A stretch of 64,000 nt of DNA. Source: Meconema thalassinum. Lineage: Eukaryota; Arthropoda; Insecta; Orthoptera; Tettigoniidae. The notes beneath the pieces are model-generated. The model saw only the letters and a program-made list of their open reading frames with translations, was not told the DNA's origin and searched no databases. Position 1 is the stretch's first letter; every line of letters starts with the position of its first letter. The translations under genes were made by a program, and so were the position numbers. The stretch lies in the NCBI GenBank assembly GCA_946902985.2, contig OX336388.2, forward strand, positions 1,703,667,978 through 1,703,731,977. Reading direction: 5' to 3'. Below, in pieces: positions 48,001 through 57,058 of the stretch.

Positions 48001-48385
48001 GCTGCAAGTATTCATAAACAGATGCTTACGAAGAATAAAGTGCATCTTCTGGCCAAGAGTCATTTCAAATGAAGACCTTTGGAAGCAAACCAAAGAAGAA
48101 CCTATTGGTATACAAATAAAACGGAGGAAATGGAAATGGATTGGCCACACCTTACGTAAAGAACAAAATGCAGTGGAGAGACAGGCTTTGTTCTGGAACC
48201 CCCAAGGACAACGGAAGAGAGGAAGACCGTGGAACTCATGGAGACGCAGTGTGATGGATGAAGCAAAACAGGAAGGAAAGACCTTTGGCGAACTCAAGAC
48301 CTTGGCTCAAAATAGGATACGCTGACGCTGCTTTGTCGAAGCCCTATGCTCTGCAAAAGAGTAAAAGGACAGAAGTCAAGTCAAG
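45094..48385 (+). mobile_element. Near-full-length RTE-type LINE with 15-bp target duplication
   Basis: Flanked by the exact 15-bp repeat TTCAGGGCGTCTCTG at 45079-45093 and 48386-48400, inside the I-type LINE coding sequence. It has a 322-bp 5' leader, one long ORF and a very short 3' end with TCAAG repeats instead of poly(A), as expected for RTE elements. Confidence 0.93.
45416..48325 (+). CDS. RTE LINE ORF: APE endonuclease plus reverse transcriptase
   Basis: 969 codons from ATG 45416. Apurinic-type endonuclease at residues about 10-260 (GFWNVRTLYQTGKL, LGVSEVRW, MGDFNAKVEAEN, GSDHHLVTARI). RT at residues about 480-760 (NGKAPGVDNI, KKGDLTNCHNWRGITLL, RKEQAGFRSNRSCIDQ, FVDLEKALDSLER, GVRQGCVLSPTIF, FADDICLLAQ with the catalytic DD). 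C-terminal tail KWKWIGHTLRKE, GQRKRGRPWNSWRRS. TGA 48323-48325 stands where a Trp is usual in the tail; the same frame then continues RCFVEALCSAKE to TAA, so about 12 residues are lost. This is the most intact transposon gene here and possibly recently active. It nicks target DNA and primes reverse transcription. Confidence 0.92.
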   Translation: MTTFGLKKDMNIGFWNVRTLYQTGKLKQLATEAERYRLDILGVSEVRWNAFGEMRTLSGQTFLYSGKPNEDDPHHEGVGLLLNKRTKSSLLDWKPISSRIITARFKGKVRNVSVAQCYAPTEEAEAEDKAKYYSELQTIMQTINKRDIVIVMGDFNAKVEAENLGLEQVMGQHGLGAMNENGELLVDFCARNELVISGTLFPHKECHKVTWVSPDLRTENQIDHLTISRSWRRSLLDVRNRRGADIGSDHHLVTARIRVKIAAAKKRFEQQIKRFDVGKLQNERNKEHFKINLSNRFTALQVDGDDVEEHWEKVKTTLTNTAEEVLGFKNTRRKEWMTTNTWECIEQRRELKLKLNNCRTRTQKVELQAAYHAKDREVKKNAKADRKKWVSNLAELAETAARERNMKGLYDITRKLAKKKFKQSRPIKNKQGDMLTNDEAKLNRWQEHFMEVLNRDDVEEDRQMPYVNEDGETDGINTEPPARSEIKEAIRQIKNGKAPGVDNIAPELLTVDPDMTADMLHPLFTKIWNEEKLPKEWREGLLVKLPKKGDLTNCHNWRGITLLSIPSQVMTLVILNRVKTRIEKRLRKEQAGFRSNRSCIDQINTLRIIIEQFNEYNASLFLLFVDLEKALDSLERNAMWRTLQKYGIPSKIGIIIKQTYDDFTYRVIHEGKLSEPFSVNSGVRQGCVLSPTIFLLVLDDVLRKVVEGRQRSIQWGLVERLESLEFADDICLLAQKHTDMEGKLQDLERDAGAVGLRINAQKTKVIKVNAKSKQKLRVNDEDVQEVEEFTYLGSVTMQDGGATADVKMRIQKANAACIQLYPIWRAREISMKTKLRIFQTNVETVLLYGCETWKVTSEITHKLQVFINRCLRRIKCIFWPRVISNEDLWKQTKEEPIGIQIKRRKWKWIGHTLRKEQNAVERQALFWNPQGQRKRGRPWNSWRRSVMDEAKQEGKTFGELKTLAQNRIR

Positions 48386-48751
48386 TTCAGGGCGTCTCTG
48401 AGTACCAATGACCATTTGATACACCTGGAGGCCGCCATACAGGATGCTTTTCTCCGGAGACAGCACCTAGTCGCTGTTTTCTTTGACTTCGAGAAGGCCT
48501 ATGACACCACTTGGCATTACGACATCCTCTCTACCCTTCATCAATGGAAATTCCGAGGTAACTTGCCGGTCTTTATTGCGAATTTTCTGTCCCTTCGCCT
48601 TTTCCGTGTCCGAATAGGGGGGGACATATTCGCAATATCATGTACAGGAAAATGGAGTCCCACGGGGATCGGTGCTTAGCGTAACTTAATTTGCGATTGC
48701 CATAAACAGTATAGTAGCTGCTGCTGGTCCAGCGGTGGTACCGTCGCTATA

Positions 48752-50062
48752 CCTAGTCTAGCCATAAATACTGTTACAACTTAAAAAGTGAAAAAAGCAA
48801 ATATTATGAGAAGTATTTTAATTTGCTGTTAGTATGTTGTTCTTACAGGCATTCTTTACACAAATCGCCAATCACTTTTCGAAATGGTCACCTTTGGCAC
48901 TGATACAGGCTCTGAGTCTTTGTGGCCACTCGTCTATGGCGGAACGGAGGACATCCAGGGGGAAATCCGTCACTGCTGACAATAAGGAACACTTTAAACT
49001 TCCAATGGTGGGGTGTCTCTTCTTGCAGACAATGCCCTCAAGCACTGACCACAGTCTGTAGTCCAAAGGGTTCAGGTCCGGACTGCTACTGGGCCAATCT
49101 TCAGTTGAAATGAAGTCGGGGACATGACGCTGAAGCCACCCTTGAGTTGACCTAGCCTTGTGGGCTGGAGCAGAACCTGCTGGAAAGTCCATGGTTGGTT
49201 TTGAAACAATGTGCCACTTAAGTTCTTCACAATAGGCTCCAAAACGGTGCTTTCGTACACTCTGGCGCTGGTTTTAACACCCTTTTCGCAGAAATGCAGC
49301 TGGGTGGTGCCAGAATAACTCACCCCCCACCATACCATCACAGAGGAGGGATGATGGCCCTCTGAACTTTCGGAACCTTTTTACTGGCTTCCCGAGATGA
49401 TGATGCATAAACCCTGTCGTTTTGCACATTGAAAGATTCTTCAATAGTGAATACCTTTTCATCGGTGAAGAGGATGTTTCGATGACCATTTTGTGCGTAA
49501 CGCCGCAGTAGACGTCGATATCTAAGCACTCTCAGCTTCTTTAGACGCGCGTCAAGGTAATGTCCTGTTCGTCGGCGATAAGCCGGTAGTCCAAGGTCCT
49601 CTGACAGAAGCCTTGATAATGACCTTTTTGAAATGTTCATTTCACGCGCCATGATAACCTGCTTCCTCACCACATTTCTCCGAATACGAGCCGCCACTGC
49701 CTTTTTGCTGCTAGAGTCCTGACACTGCGTGGGCGACCCTCCCTCGGACGATCCTTTACAGTCCCTGTTGCAGTGAATCGCTCAATGGTCCGGTACACAA
49801 ACATACGACTGATTTTAAGCTTTTGCAGCATCTTGAAAATGTCACTTGGAGATTTTCCAACTTTATCTAATGCTATCACTGCAACACGATTTTCATAATC
49901 ACCCCCATTCCATGTTGAAACCTGGAGCTAGATGCTTCCTCTTTCACAGACAAGTTAACAATGGTTCAAGGTTAACATGTGCACATTGGTAGTTCTTTAC
50001 CTGCCAAACCGGTTGTACAGTTTGTGTCAAAAGTTTGTAACAGTGTTTATGGCCAGACTGGG
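48752..50062 (-). mobile_element. maT (DD37D) mariner-family transposon
   Basis: TIRs CCTAGTCTAGCCATAAATAC at the left and, from the right inward, CCCAGTCTGGCCATAAACAC, flanked by TA (48750-48751 and 50063-50064). 1,311 bp. Removing it with one TA joins the LINE frame PSLY to VDDFA. Relic copies are at 60955-62725. Confidence 0.88.
48872..49879 (-). pseudogene. maT transposase, DD37D, frameshifted
   Basis: Minus strand. HTH part with KVGKSPSDIFKMLQKLKISR and FVYRTIERF (about 49860-49780); then, after a frameshift, RNILFTDEKVFTIEE (first Asp, about 49470); after another, SVMVWWGVSYSG; then DSAPAHKARSTQGW (second Asp) and SSPDLNPLDYRLW, whose final Asp lies 37 residues after the second, the DD37D spacing of maT elements. 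Three or more frameshifts break it. A cut-and-paste enzyme in intact relatives. Confidence 0.85.
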
Positions 50063-50415
50063 TATGTAGACGATTTCGCTCTACATTATAGTGCACAAAA
50101 TATGGCAGTCGCTGAACGACAGCTCCAACAAGCTATTCGGAGAGTGGAACGCTGGACACTAGAGCATGGCTTTCGGTTCTCTACCGCTAAAACCTCGGTT
50201 GTCCATTTCTGCCAAAAGCGCACTCTCCATCCCGATCCTGAGCTTTATCTGGGAAATGTAGCTTTGCCTGTTGTTGCTACGTACCGGTTCCTTGGCCTCC
50301 TTTTCGACCGGAGGTTAACGTGGGAACCACACGTGCGGTGCTTGAAAACTGCCTCTGCTAGGAAGCTCAACATGTTGCGGTTTCTTAGCGGCACATTGTG
50401 GGGGGGGGGCGGACC

Positions 50416-50617
50416 TCGACGGCGGAACCCAAGCAATCGAAGCCGGCTATGCCGGCTTCGGTGCGTTGCTTTTTAACCTATCAGCCCTGAGGCCTCGAGA
50501 GCTCTGACAAATTAATACGACCGACTACAATTGTTTATGGGGTGTTTGGGTAATTACCGTGAATCGAACTGACCAGAATATGACCTGATGTACTAGACTT
50601 ATGAAATGCAGAAATTT
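50416..50617. mobile_element. ~200-bp insert with GACC duplication and strong hairpin
   Basis: Interrupts the I-type LINE; GACC occurs at 50412-50415 and 50618-50621. It contains the perfect hairpin GAAGCCGGC-TAT-GCCGGCTTC (about 50440-50460). Family not recognised. Confidence 0.5.
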
Positions 50618-51324
50618 GACCCATGGTGCTCCTACATTTTTATAAGTCTCTTATTTTTTCTAGGTTAGATTATGGCAGTGTAGCATATGATTCAGCACGT
50701 AAGTCGGTGCTTGTTAAACTGGACAGCGTCCACTACGGAGTTGAGGCTGGCGACGGAGCCTTTCGGACGAGCCCAGTCGTCAGCTTGCTCGCCGAGGCTG
50801 GTGTACCTCCTTTATACCTGCGGCGCCAACAGGTCCTGCTGACCTATGCTGCGACTATTCTACAGGTGCCACTTCATCCTAGCTATCCATGTTTGTTTAC
50901 CAATCTGAATCGCCGGCTGTATGATGCGCTCGTCCGAAGCACTCGGCCGGCGGGGATTCGCTTGGATGACTCATACCGTTAGTTCCGATTTCCTTCTGTC
51001 TCCTGTATCGTCCGAGTACCTAGCAAGGCCCCTCCGTGGATGGTCTCTCGCCCTGATATAATCCTGGATCTGCACACCGGCCCCAAGTTGGACACGGACT
51101 CCTCCGTCCACCGGCGGCTGTTCCAGTCCGTGGTGAGCCGGTATCCAGGATCAGGGCTTCTATTCATGGACGGTTCGAGGGTAAACGAGAAGGTAGGCTG
51201 TGCATTTGTGTTTGAGGATCGTTGGTTTCTCTTTCCACTTCCCACGGCGTGTAGTGTGTACACAGCGGAGCTCTATGCCATCTTAGAGGCTCTGCGGTAC
51301 AAGTTATCAGACGATCACCAGCAC

Positions 51325-51485
51325 TTTCTTGAGAAAAAGTACGGACTGTATTTTTATTTTTGGTTAGGATTTCGATATCATATGATGTTTCACACCAACA
51401 TATGGGCTGAAGAAGGAAACATATCAAGTTTCCGAAATATGTACCTATAGTATTTTTAGTAAAGTAAAGTATTGATTTGGCGAGT
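51325..51485 (+). mobile_element. Penelope-type 3' tail fragment
   Basis: Replaces the rest of the LINE RNase H domain. No coding sequence. Identified by its hammerhead-like motif (51407-51443) followed by TACC, the same layout as the PLE-1 tail. Confidence 0.55.
51407..51443 (+). ncRNA. Hammerhead-ribozyme-like motif
   Basis: CTGAAGA, extra A, GGAAAC, loop ATATCAA, GTTTCC, GAAA, TATGTA. Stem II is six perfect pairs. Stem I can form six pairs (TATGGG before the core with CCTATA after it, one G-U). This is the best stem I of the set. It has the same extra base after CTGAAGA as the other PLE-tail motifs. Confidence 0.6.
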
Positions 51486-51817
51486 GTAAATTGTGTTATA
51501 CATCTTGTAACCTACCTGTCTAAAAATAGCGGAGGTTGACAGACGGGCCGCTAGCCTGGTTTCCGATCCCTGTGCATTGTGAAATATTTACAATGCAATA
51601 GCCTGTTGTGAAAATATTTGACCTTGACAGAGAACGAGATGAATGATCTACGTACGGTACTCGATGTTACACGCTACCAAATAAGTTGTAGGCATCATTC
51701 AGAAGTAGAAATGATCAGCACACCGGACTCGACGCTCCGTAGTCTGGGAGAGGGCACGTTGCAGTACATTATTCTTCAATAATGGAATGGATAATAAAGT
51801 TTGTGACTGTTGAATTT

Positions 51818-51919
51818 GAATAGCATCCGTCTTTGGCACCTTGGCGTCTCCGAAAACCGTCAAAGTAGTTAGTGGGACGTAAAACCTATAACATTATTAT
51901 TATTATTATTATTATTATT
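51818..51919 (+). repeat. SINE 3' tail with (ATT)n
   Basis: GGCGTCTCCGAAAACCGTCA, AGTAGTTAGTGGGACGTAAA, then about nine ATT units. The GGCGTCTCC start and ACATTATTAT end recur in the SINE at 58710-58920. Confidence 0.65.
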
Positions 51920-52232
51920 GACGTCAGGTGTACGCTCATTCAATTTTGGAGCGACTGTACATCGCTTTAAAAAATCGACTTTATTTTTGGCGACGAATAA
52001 TCTGCTGAACGGATAATCGAAGTTTTACTGTATCTTCAAATCGAATAACGTGCTTCCTTTTTCAAGCATGTTCTGCTATGGATGGTTGTAGTCTTTTTGA
52101 CTTTTAAAGTCGGACATTTTTCCGTATTGACAGAATGTAATAATAAACAAAGTTTTTATGGGTCCGCCTAGTCAATACTTGTTTTATTAGAGATTTTATC
52201 GTGACATAATCACTTGTCTTTACGTATGTTGG

Positions 52233-52272
52233 GACATGTTTCGGTGTCTAGTGACATTGACACCATCATCAG
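52233..52272 (-). ncRNA. Hammerhead-ribozyme-like motif in the PLE-2 tail
   Basis: On the minus strand: CTGATGA (52272-52266), extra T, GGTGTC, loop, GACACC, GAAA, CATGTC. Stem II is six perfect pairs, stem III is the self-complementary ACATGT, and cleavage would follow the base opposite 52233. Stem I: GTAGG before the core against CCAAC after it, with one A-A mismatch. Confidence 0.62.
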
Positions 52273-52876
52273 CCTACGGTTATTGGCAACACTCAATGAC
52301 ATTAAAATAATTATTAAAACAACACACACATGACTAAAATAACACTTTAAAAAGTTTTTTAAAACACTGTCATAATGAAAGTTCAATAAAAAGTCTTAGA
52401 AAAAGGCTTGGTGCACTGTTTTGGTTGTAGTCTGCAATGTCTGGAATGTTCTTTAATTCTTGATTTTACACTCTGTTTAGTCTTGCCAATATATACTTGG
52501 CTGCATGAACATGGAATTTTGTAAGCACCTGCAGAGGCCAGTTTGTCAATCAGACCTTTAAGCTCCACTGATTTTTTGTATTGTATTGTAATGGTGCCTC
52601 AGTAATTTCTTCCTACTCTGTCCGTGACACTTTTTATGTTAGGTAGATAGGCTTTGTCACTAGCTTGTGTTTTATTTTCCTCCCCAGGCCGGTTGTTCTT
52701 TGGTGAACGTGTCACCTGTTTAATATCGGAGCTGGAGTAGTCATTTGTGATGTGGATGTAACATGTTCTATTTCCTCCTCTGGATTGTATTCTTGTGCTA
52801 AGCATTTAGCTGTGCCTATTAGTGTTTTGATAACTGTCTCTTGTGGCCGTTGTGGGTAGGCTTCCGATTGATCTTT

Positions 52877-53407
52877 CTTGATGTGTTGGTAATTAGGAGT
52901 GATCTGTTTCAACACGTCAAGAAGTGGAAGGCAACGGTCCGATTATAGTTTCATGGTGAATTGAATATTAGGGTGGATTTTGTTTAGATGACTGAGGAAT
53001 TCTGCCAGAGCTTTATTTCAGTGTTTCAATATCACAAACATATCGTCTAAGTAATGGATCCAAGGAGAGGACTTTTTTTTTTTAGCATTTTCAGTAGAGC
53101 TTTGGGTTCCAATTTTTCCATGAAAATGTTTTGACCAGTGGACTTGATGTGTTGGTAATTAGGAGTGATCTGTTTCAACACGTCAAGAAGTGGAAGGCAA
53201 CGGTCCGATTATAGTTTCATGGTGAATTGAATATTAGGGTGGATTTTGTTTAGATGACTGAGGAATTCTGCCAGAGCTTTATTTCAGTGTTTCAATATCA
53301 CAAACATATCGTCTAAGTAATGGATCCAAGGAGAGGACTTTTTTTTTTAGCATTTTCAGTAGAGCTTTGGGTTCCAATTTTTCCATGAAAATGTTTTGAC
53401 CAGTGGA
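52877..53407 (-). repeat. Tandem duplication of the PLE-2 RT core (2 x ~266 bp)
   Basis: 52877-53142 and 53143-53407 are almost identical, differing by a T-run length at about 53082/53340. Each unit encodes the RT catalytic segment HYLDDMFVILK and the following NKALAEFLSHLNKIHPN, with the same TGA and TAA stops in both. Confidence 0.9.
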
Positions 53408-53620
53408 CTTGAAGGTATGCCCATACTTCTTCCATCTATTTGCTCATAGAAACAGTTATTCCATTGAAAATAATTATGTTTTAGTGAGACAGTGGTGGTG
53501 TAGAGCAGTAGTATCATAGAGGAAGATAGTGCTGATGTGATATGGTGTCTTTAAGCAGAGCCTTAATAAAAAGTTATACCATATCAAAATAAACAAGAAT
53601 GTCTTGGTTGTGTGATGGTT

Positions 53621-54966
53621 ATTATTCTCCTGATGGGAGTGAATCAGCACCACAGCAAGTTCCACAGTTGGACATATAGAAGTAATGGTCATTCACCTGA
53701 AGTACCGTGGTGAAACCACTATAAACCTTTATACCGGATGGGCGCCATCGTGTCCAATTACCATTAGGACATCGAAATAGACATATGAACAGACTTACCA
53801 TTATGTACCTCGGCTATTCAGACTCTTGTAACTCAGCCCGTGGGGAAACCTTAAGCTTCCAACCAGAATGATATTTACCAAGAGAGGACAGGTTCGGTAT
53901 TATAGCTAATTCTATCTACAAGAATGGAACACGGAAACTGAATTTAATGAATTGAATTGAATTATACTAAAAACATCAACTATAAACCACATACTAATGG
54001 AAGATGTAGAATTTACTCTTAACGTGGCAACTAAACCAAGACTAAGAGAAGACACATTACTTTAACTTATTGCAGAATTTTAATTGAATTTACAGTTACT
54101 TTGCCCAAAGAAAGATTGATTAATTTGAAACGTAAAACAGAGATATGTCATTTACGCTCACCAGTGCTGTCTTCATGGTAGGTTATGCTCAACCTCGAGC
54201 AAATCTGTTGTCTTCTGTATGCAACTGTAATGATTTATGAGCTTAGAGATGCTCAACAGTAGAATAGACTGACCATCAGTATGATAATCGAATCTGACTA
54301 AAGAAAAAGAATCAAATGGAATGCTTCTCCATCCCTGGGTTGAGTCTTTTAAAACTTCTTGACAACCCTCTCTCCAGCACCCCTCTCACGTGGTCGTAGA
54401 CCAATCTCCTCTTGCGATGCCAACTCCAGGTCTCCTACTCCTTCAAATTGGGTTGTCGTCAACGTTCTGATTCGCTCAGAAGTAGCGTGGATCCGATTCT
54501 GGGAATTGCAGGTCTTATAGCCAAATAAGGATATGCTGGACGTCAAGAGCCTAGCTTCCCTTGTCCTCGGTAGACTTGACATCTCGTGAACCAAGTTCGT
54601 GGAAATGCGCCTCAGAGAAGCGTCAGTTCTTGTCTGCTCCAATTCTGGGAAAGCGCCCTGCTGTGCGTTCCACGGAGAATATCTTGAGTTGCAACATCTA
54701 CTCTGCCTAGCTAGATGACTTATAATCTCCGTTCCTGCTCGATCTGCCCTCGTGTTAAATTTATAGTATTCGTTTATCGAAAATCTTCCATTAGCTCCAA
54801 TTGAATATAATCATAATAAAATACCCTCTCCTTCCATATAAATTGATGTGATAAATAATTACAATTATAAATTAAAATTAAATTGCATGGGTGGTCATGG
54901 TGTATCCCACCGTTATGCATAGATTAATAATAATTATAAGGCCCCAACTATGCCAATATCAAGTTG
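53621..54966. mobile_element. Unidentified 1.35-kb insert in PLE-2
   Basis: Splits the PLE coding sequence between KKVTI and DILVYFD. Flanked by GATGGTT at 53614-53620 and 54967-54973. No convincing ORF. One phrase (GGATGGGCGCCA near 53737) recalls GGGCGCCA in the gypsy-like LTRs, and a GAAACGTAAAACA phrase recalls another part, so a distantly related solo LTR is possible but unproven. Confidence 0.5.
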
Positions 54967-55044
54967 GATGGTTACTTTCTTTAATTCTTGCTCAAAGTGA
55001 GCAGAATTCTTCATGGGTTGTTTGTCCTACATGTGGTTGTAATA

Positions 55045-56361
55045 CACTGGTGTCCAAAATTAAAGCAACAAACTGAAATGTTTCAAGGTTGAGTTTATTT
55101 TGCCACAAAACCATACAAACAGGTGATAGTAAAGTAATGTAAAGAAAGATGTAAAGAATACAGAAAGTAAACCACTGCAACATGCATGACAGTAGACAAA
55201 AATATTCTTCGTTTTTTCTAAATTCATGGATTTGCACACATATTCTGACAATGTGGTCAGTATGGGGTGTGATCACCTCTGGCAGCAATACAGGCCTGAC
55301 TATGGCAGGTCATCAATCTCATGTTGGCAATAACGCCCATTTTTCCTGCAGAGCAGCTCGCAAGTCTTGGAGAGTGGTTGATGCTGACATGATGCAACTA
55401 GTTTCCCTAGTGCGTCCCAGACATGCTCTATGGTATTCAAATTGGGAGAGCGGGCAGGCCACACCATGCGTGCAACAGCTTCCGTTTCCAAGAAAACATC
55501 GACCACCCATGCTCTATGAGGTCGGGCATTATTATCCATCAGTACGAAGTCTGGGCGCACAGCACCTTGCAACAACAAACATGAGGTCCCAAGGTCTCGT
55601 CACGATACCTGACAGCAGTTGAACCTTGCCGATTTACCCGTACAATTTCCTGAAGAGGTGTTTGTATAGTCAACATAATCCCTGCCAACACCATTAGGGA
55701 TTCACCTCGATATTGGTGCCTTTCCACAATGTTTGGGTCCCAAAATCGTGTTCCAGGTTCTCTCCAGATGCGAATCCGTCGAGAATCACTCTCCAGACCA
55801 AATCGGTACTCATCTGTGGAAAGAACATTGGTCCACTGTTCGATCGTCCAGTTGGCATGTTGACGACTCCACTCTAGTTGTTCCGTTCTGTGCAGATGCG
55901 TCAGGGGTACACATACAGCAGGTTGCCGTGCAGTATTATGGCGTACCGTCGTGCCCTTTCAACCAAATAACGGTCCTCTTGTTCTGATGTCACACGTGGT
56001 CAGCCCTGCCCTGGTCTTTGGGATACATTTTCGGTCTCTCCAAACTATCGCCACATCCAAGAAACAACAGAGCGATTCGCATTAAGCCATCTTGCCACAT
56101 CACTTTGCGACTGTCTTGCTTACATTCTCCGTATGGCCTTCCACCAGGCATATTCTCTGTGCCATATTGCACCTTCTGTGCATGTGTACACAGAGAGTGT
56201 TGATGTGGAACTACCCAGTAAACATCACCCCATTTGTCAGGTGCGCTGACGTCATGGTTGGCATGGTTGTACGATGACAGGAATGCCATCTTCCGTGCAG
56301 AACACGATTAACCACAGGATGGAGAAATAGCAGTTTGTTGCTTTAATTTTGGACTCCAGTG
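55045..56361 (-). mobile_element. Tc1-like transposon
   Basis: 1,317 bp. TIRs CACTGGTGTCCAAAATTAAA at 55045 and, from 56361 inward, CACTGGAGTCCAAAATTAAA, continuing GCAACAAACTG on both sides. Flanked by TA at 55043-55044 and 56362-56363. Inserted in PLE-2. Confidence 0.93.
55300..56289 (-). pseudogene. Tc1-like (DD34E-type) transposase, broken
   Basis: Minus strand. The N-terminal region (56150-55990) is degenerate. VWRVILDGFASG-like text near 55800 marks the first catalytic region. The best part, 55578-55300, reads DFVLMDNNARPHRAWVVDVF (second Asp), then RMVWPARSPNLNTIEHVWDALG (third catalytic Glu). Several frameshifts and stops. Confidence 0.85.
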
Positions 56362-56651
56362 TAGTTTGGTGAGATATTTTGCCAGGTTGTAACAGGGTGA
56401 ACCAATGGCACTGTCTGTGGGCCATTGGTGTATATCCTGCTTATGTATTTTTAGTAGTCTATAGGGTCTAGATGGAACTGCTTTAAGTTGTAACCAAGCA
56501 GTTTTCCTGGCTCGCCAGAATAGATTATTTTCTAATCAACTTAACACTCGTGGTGTTGGGTCCTTCGTGAGTTCCCTATATGTTTGTGGTCCTCTTGTTT
56601 TCATTAGGATGGTCGCATTACCCTTGTCTGCCAAAAACAAACCCTGTGACA

Positions 56652-56900
56652 CTACAGCCCATTAAGGGCCTAGGCCTACAATGCGACCACTGCCATGCCA
56701 TTTGGCCTGCAGATTATGTGGTAACGCATGATCAGTGCGTCGGGTCCCCTTGGTCGTTAATCTTGGTCTCCATGACCGTGGTGCTGCCTCAATTGTCCTC
56801 ATGATGCTGAGTGCACCCTGTATTGGCCCTCACATCAGTCACCCTGGGGCCTCCGGGTGCCTGGCAGGCGCCCCTCCCCAACATCACGAGGCCGGCACTC
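56652..56900 (-). mobile_element. tRNA-derived SINE
   Basis: Body with AAGGGCCTAGGCCTACAATG and TGCGACCACTGCCATG; GGGGCCTCCGGGTGCC and GAGGCCGGC phrases near 56845-56895 correspond to a degenerate tRNA-like head read on the minus strand. Ends are approximate. It adjoins the 5' side of PLE-2. Confidence 0.55.
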
Positions 56901-57058
56901 GTGTCCACCAGTAGCATTAAAGTGCAAGTGTCGTTAGTAGTTCCCTTAATGCTTTACGCTCAGCGTAGGGCAGGCTGGGCCCAGCGCAGGATACTAACTG
57001 TTTCAATCCTCACATTTTTAGTGGTGTCTGTTGGTAGATACTGATTGAATAAATATTA

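Larger units (their letters stand above)
43545..51324 (+). mobile_element. I-clade-like LINE with RNase H, broken by four insertions
   Basis: Coding blocks on the + strand: 43545-43838 (pre-RT/RT: EWELRGALALCKDTSPGPDN, FPAQWQEGMP); 44913-45093 (PILKPDKDPN, LCKFFERMVNRRL, EYQCGFRASLS); 48401-48751 (HLIHLEAAIQDAF, AVFFDFEKAYDTTW, RGSVLSVTLF); 50063-50415 (VDDFALHYSA, STAKTSVVHF, LGLLFDRRLTWEPHV); 50622-51324 (LIFSRLDYGSVAYDSA and an RNase H start, LLFMDGSRVNEKVG...TAELYAILEAL). Intervals are a TIR element, an RTE LINE, a maT transposon and a ~200-bp insert. It is truncated in RNase H by a PLE tail. RT followed by RNase H points to the I group. Confidence 0.82.
36735..52030 (-). mobile_element. 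Second Tigger/pogo element, minus strand, heavily nested
   Basis: Both ends carry the TIR CAGTAAAACYTCGATTATCC (36735 inward; 52030 inward), flanked by TA (36733-36734 and 52031-52032). Tigger-derived parts are 36735-37595, 41315-41632 and probably the last part before 52030. The rest is inserted sequence: a TIR element (37596-41314), a Penelope element, an I-type LINE with three nested elements, a Penelope tail and a SINE tail. The N-terminal transposase half was not found and is probably deleted. Confidence 0.8.
52145..56650 (-). mobile_element. Penelope-like element (PLE-2), interrupted by a Tc1 and another insert
   Basis: Minus strand, right to left: FLADKGNATILMKTRG (about 56640-56590), YRLLKIHKQDIHQWP, GSPCYNLAKYLTKL up to the Tc1 at 56361; after the Tc1, LQPHVGQTTHE and KNSAHFEQELKKVTIQ (about 55040-54965); after a second insert, DILVYFDMV, then YFQWNNCFYEQIDGRSMGIP, then the RT box HYLDDMFVILK in a duplicated segment; then GIY-YIG (GAYKIPCSCSQVYIGKT, about 52535) and a tail with a hammerhead-like motif. 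Many stops and frameshifts. PLE architecture (RT then GIY-YIG) is complete in outline but not functional. Confidence 0.82.
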
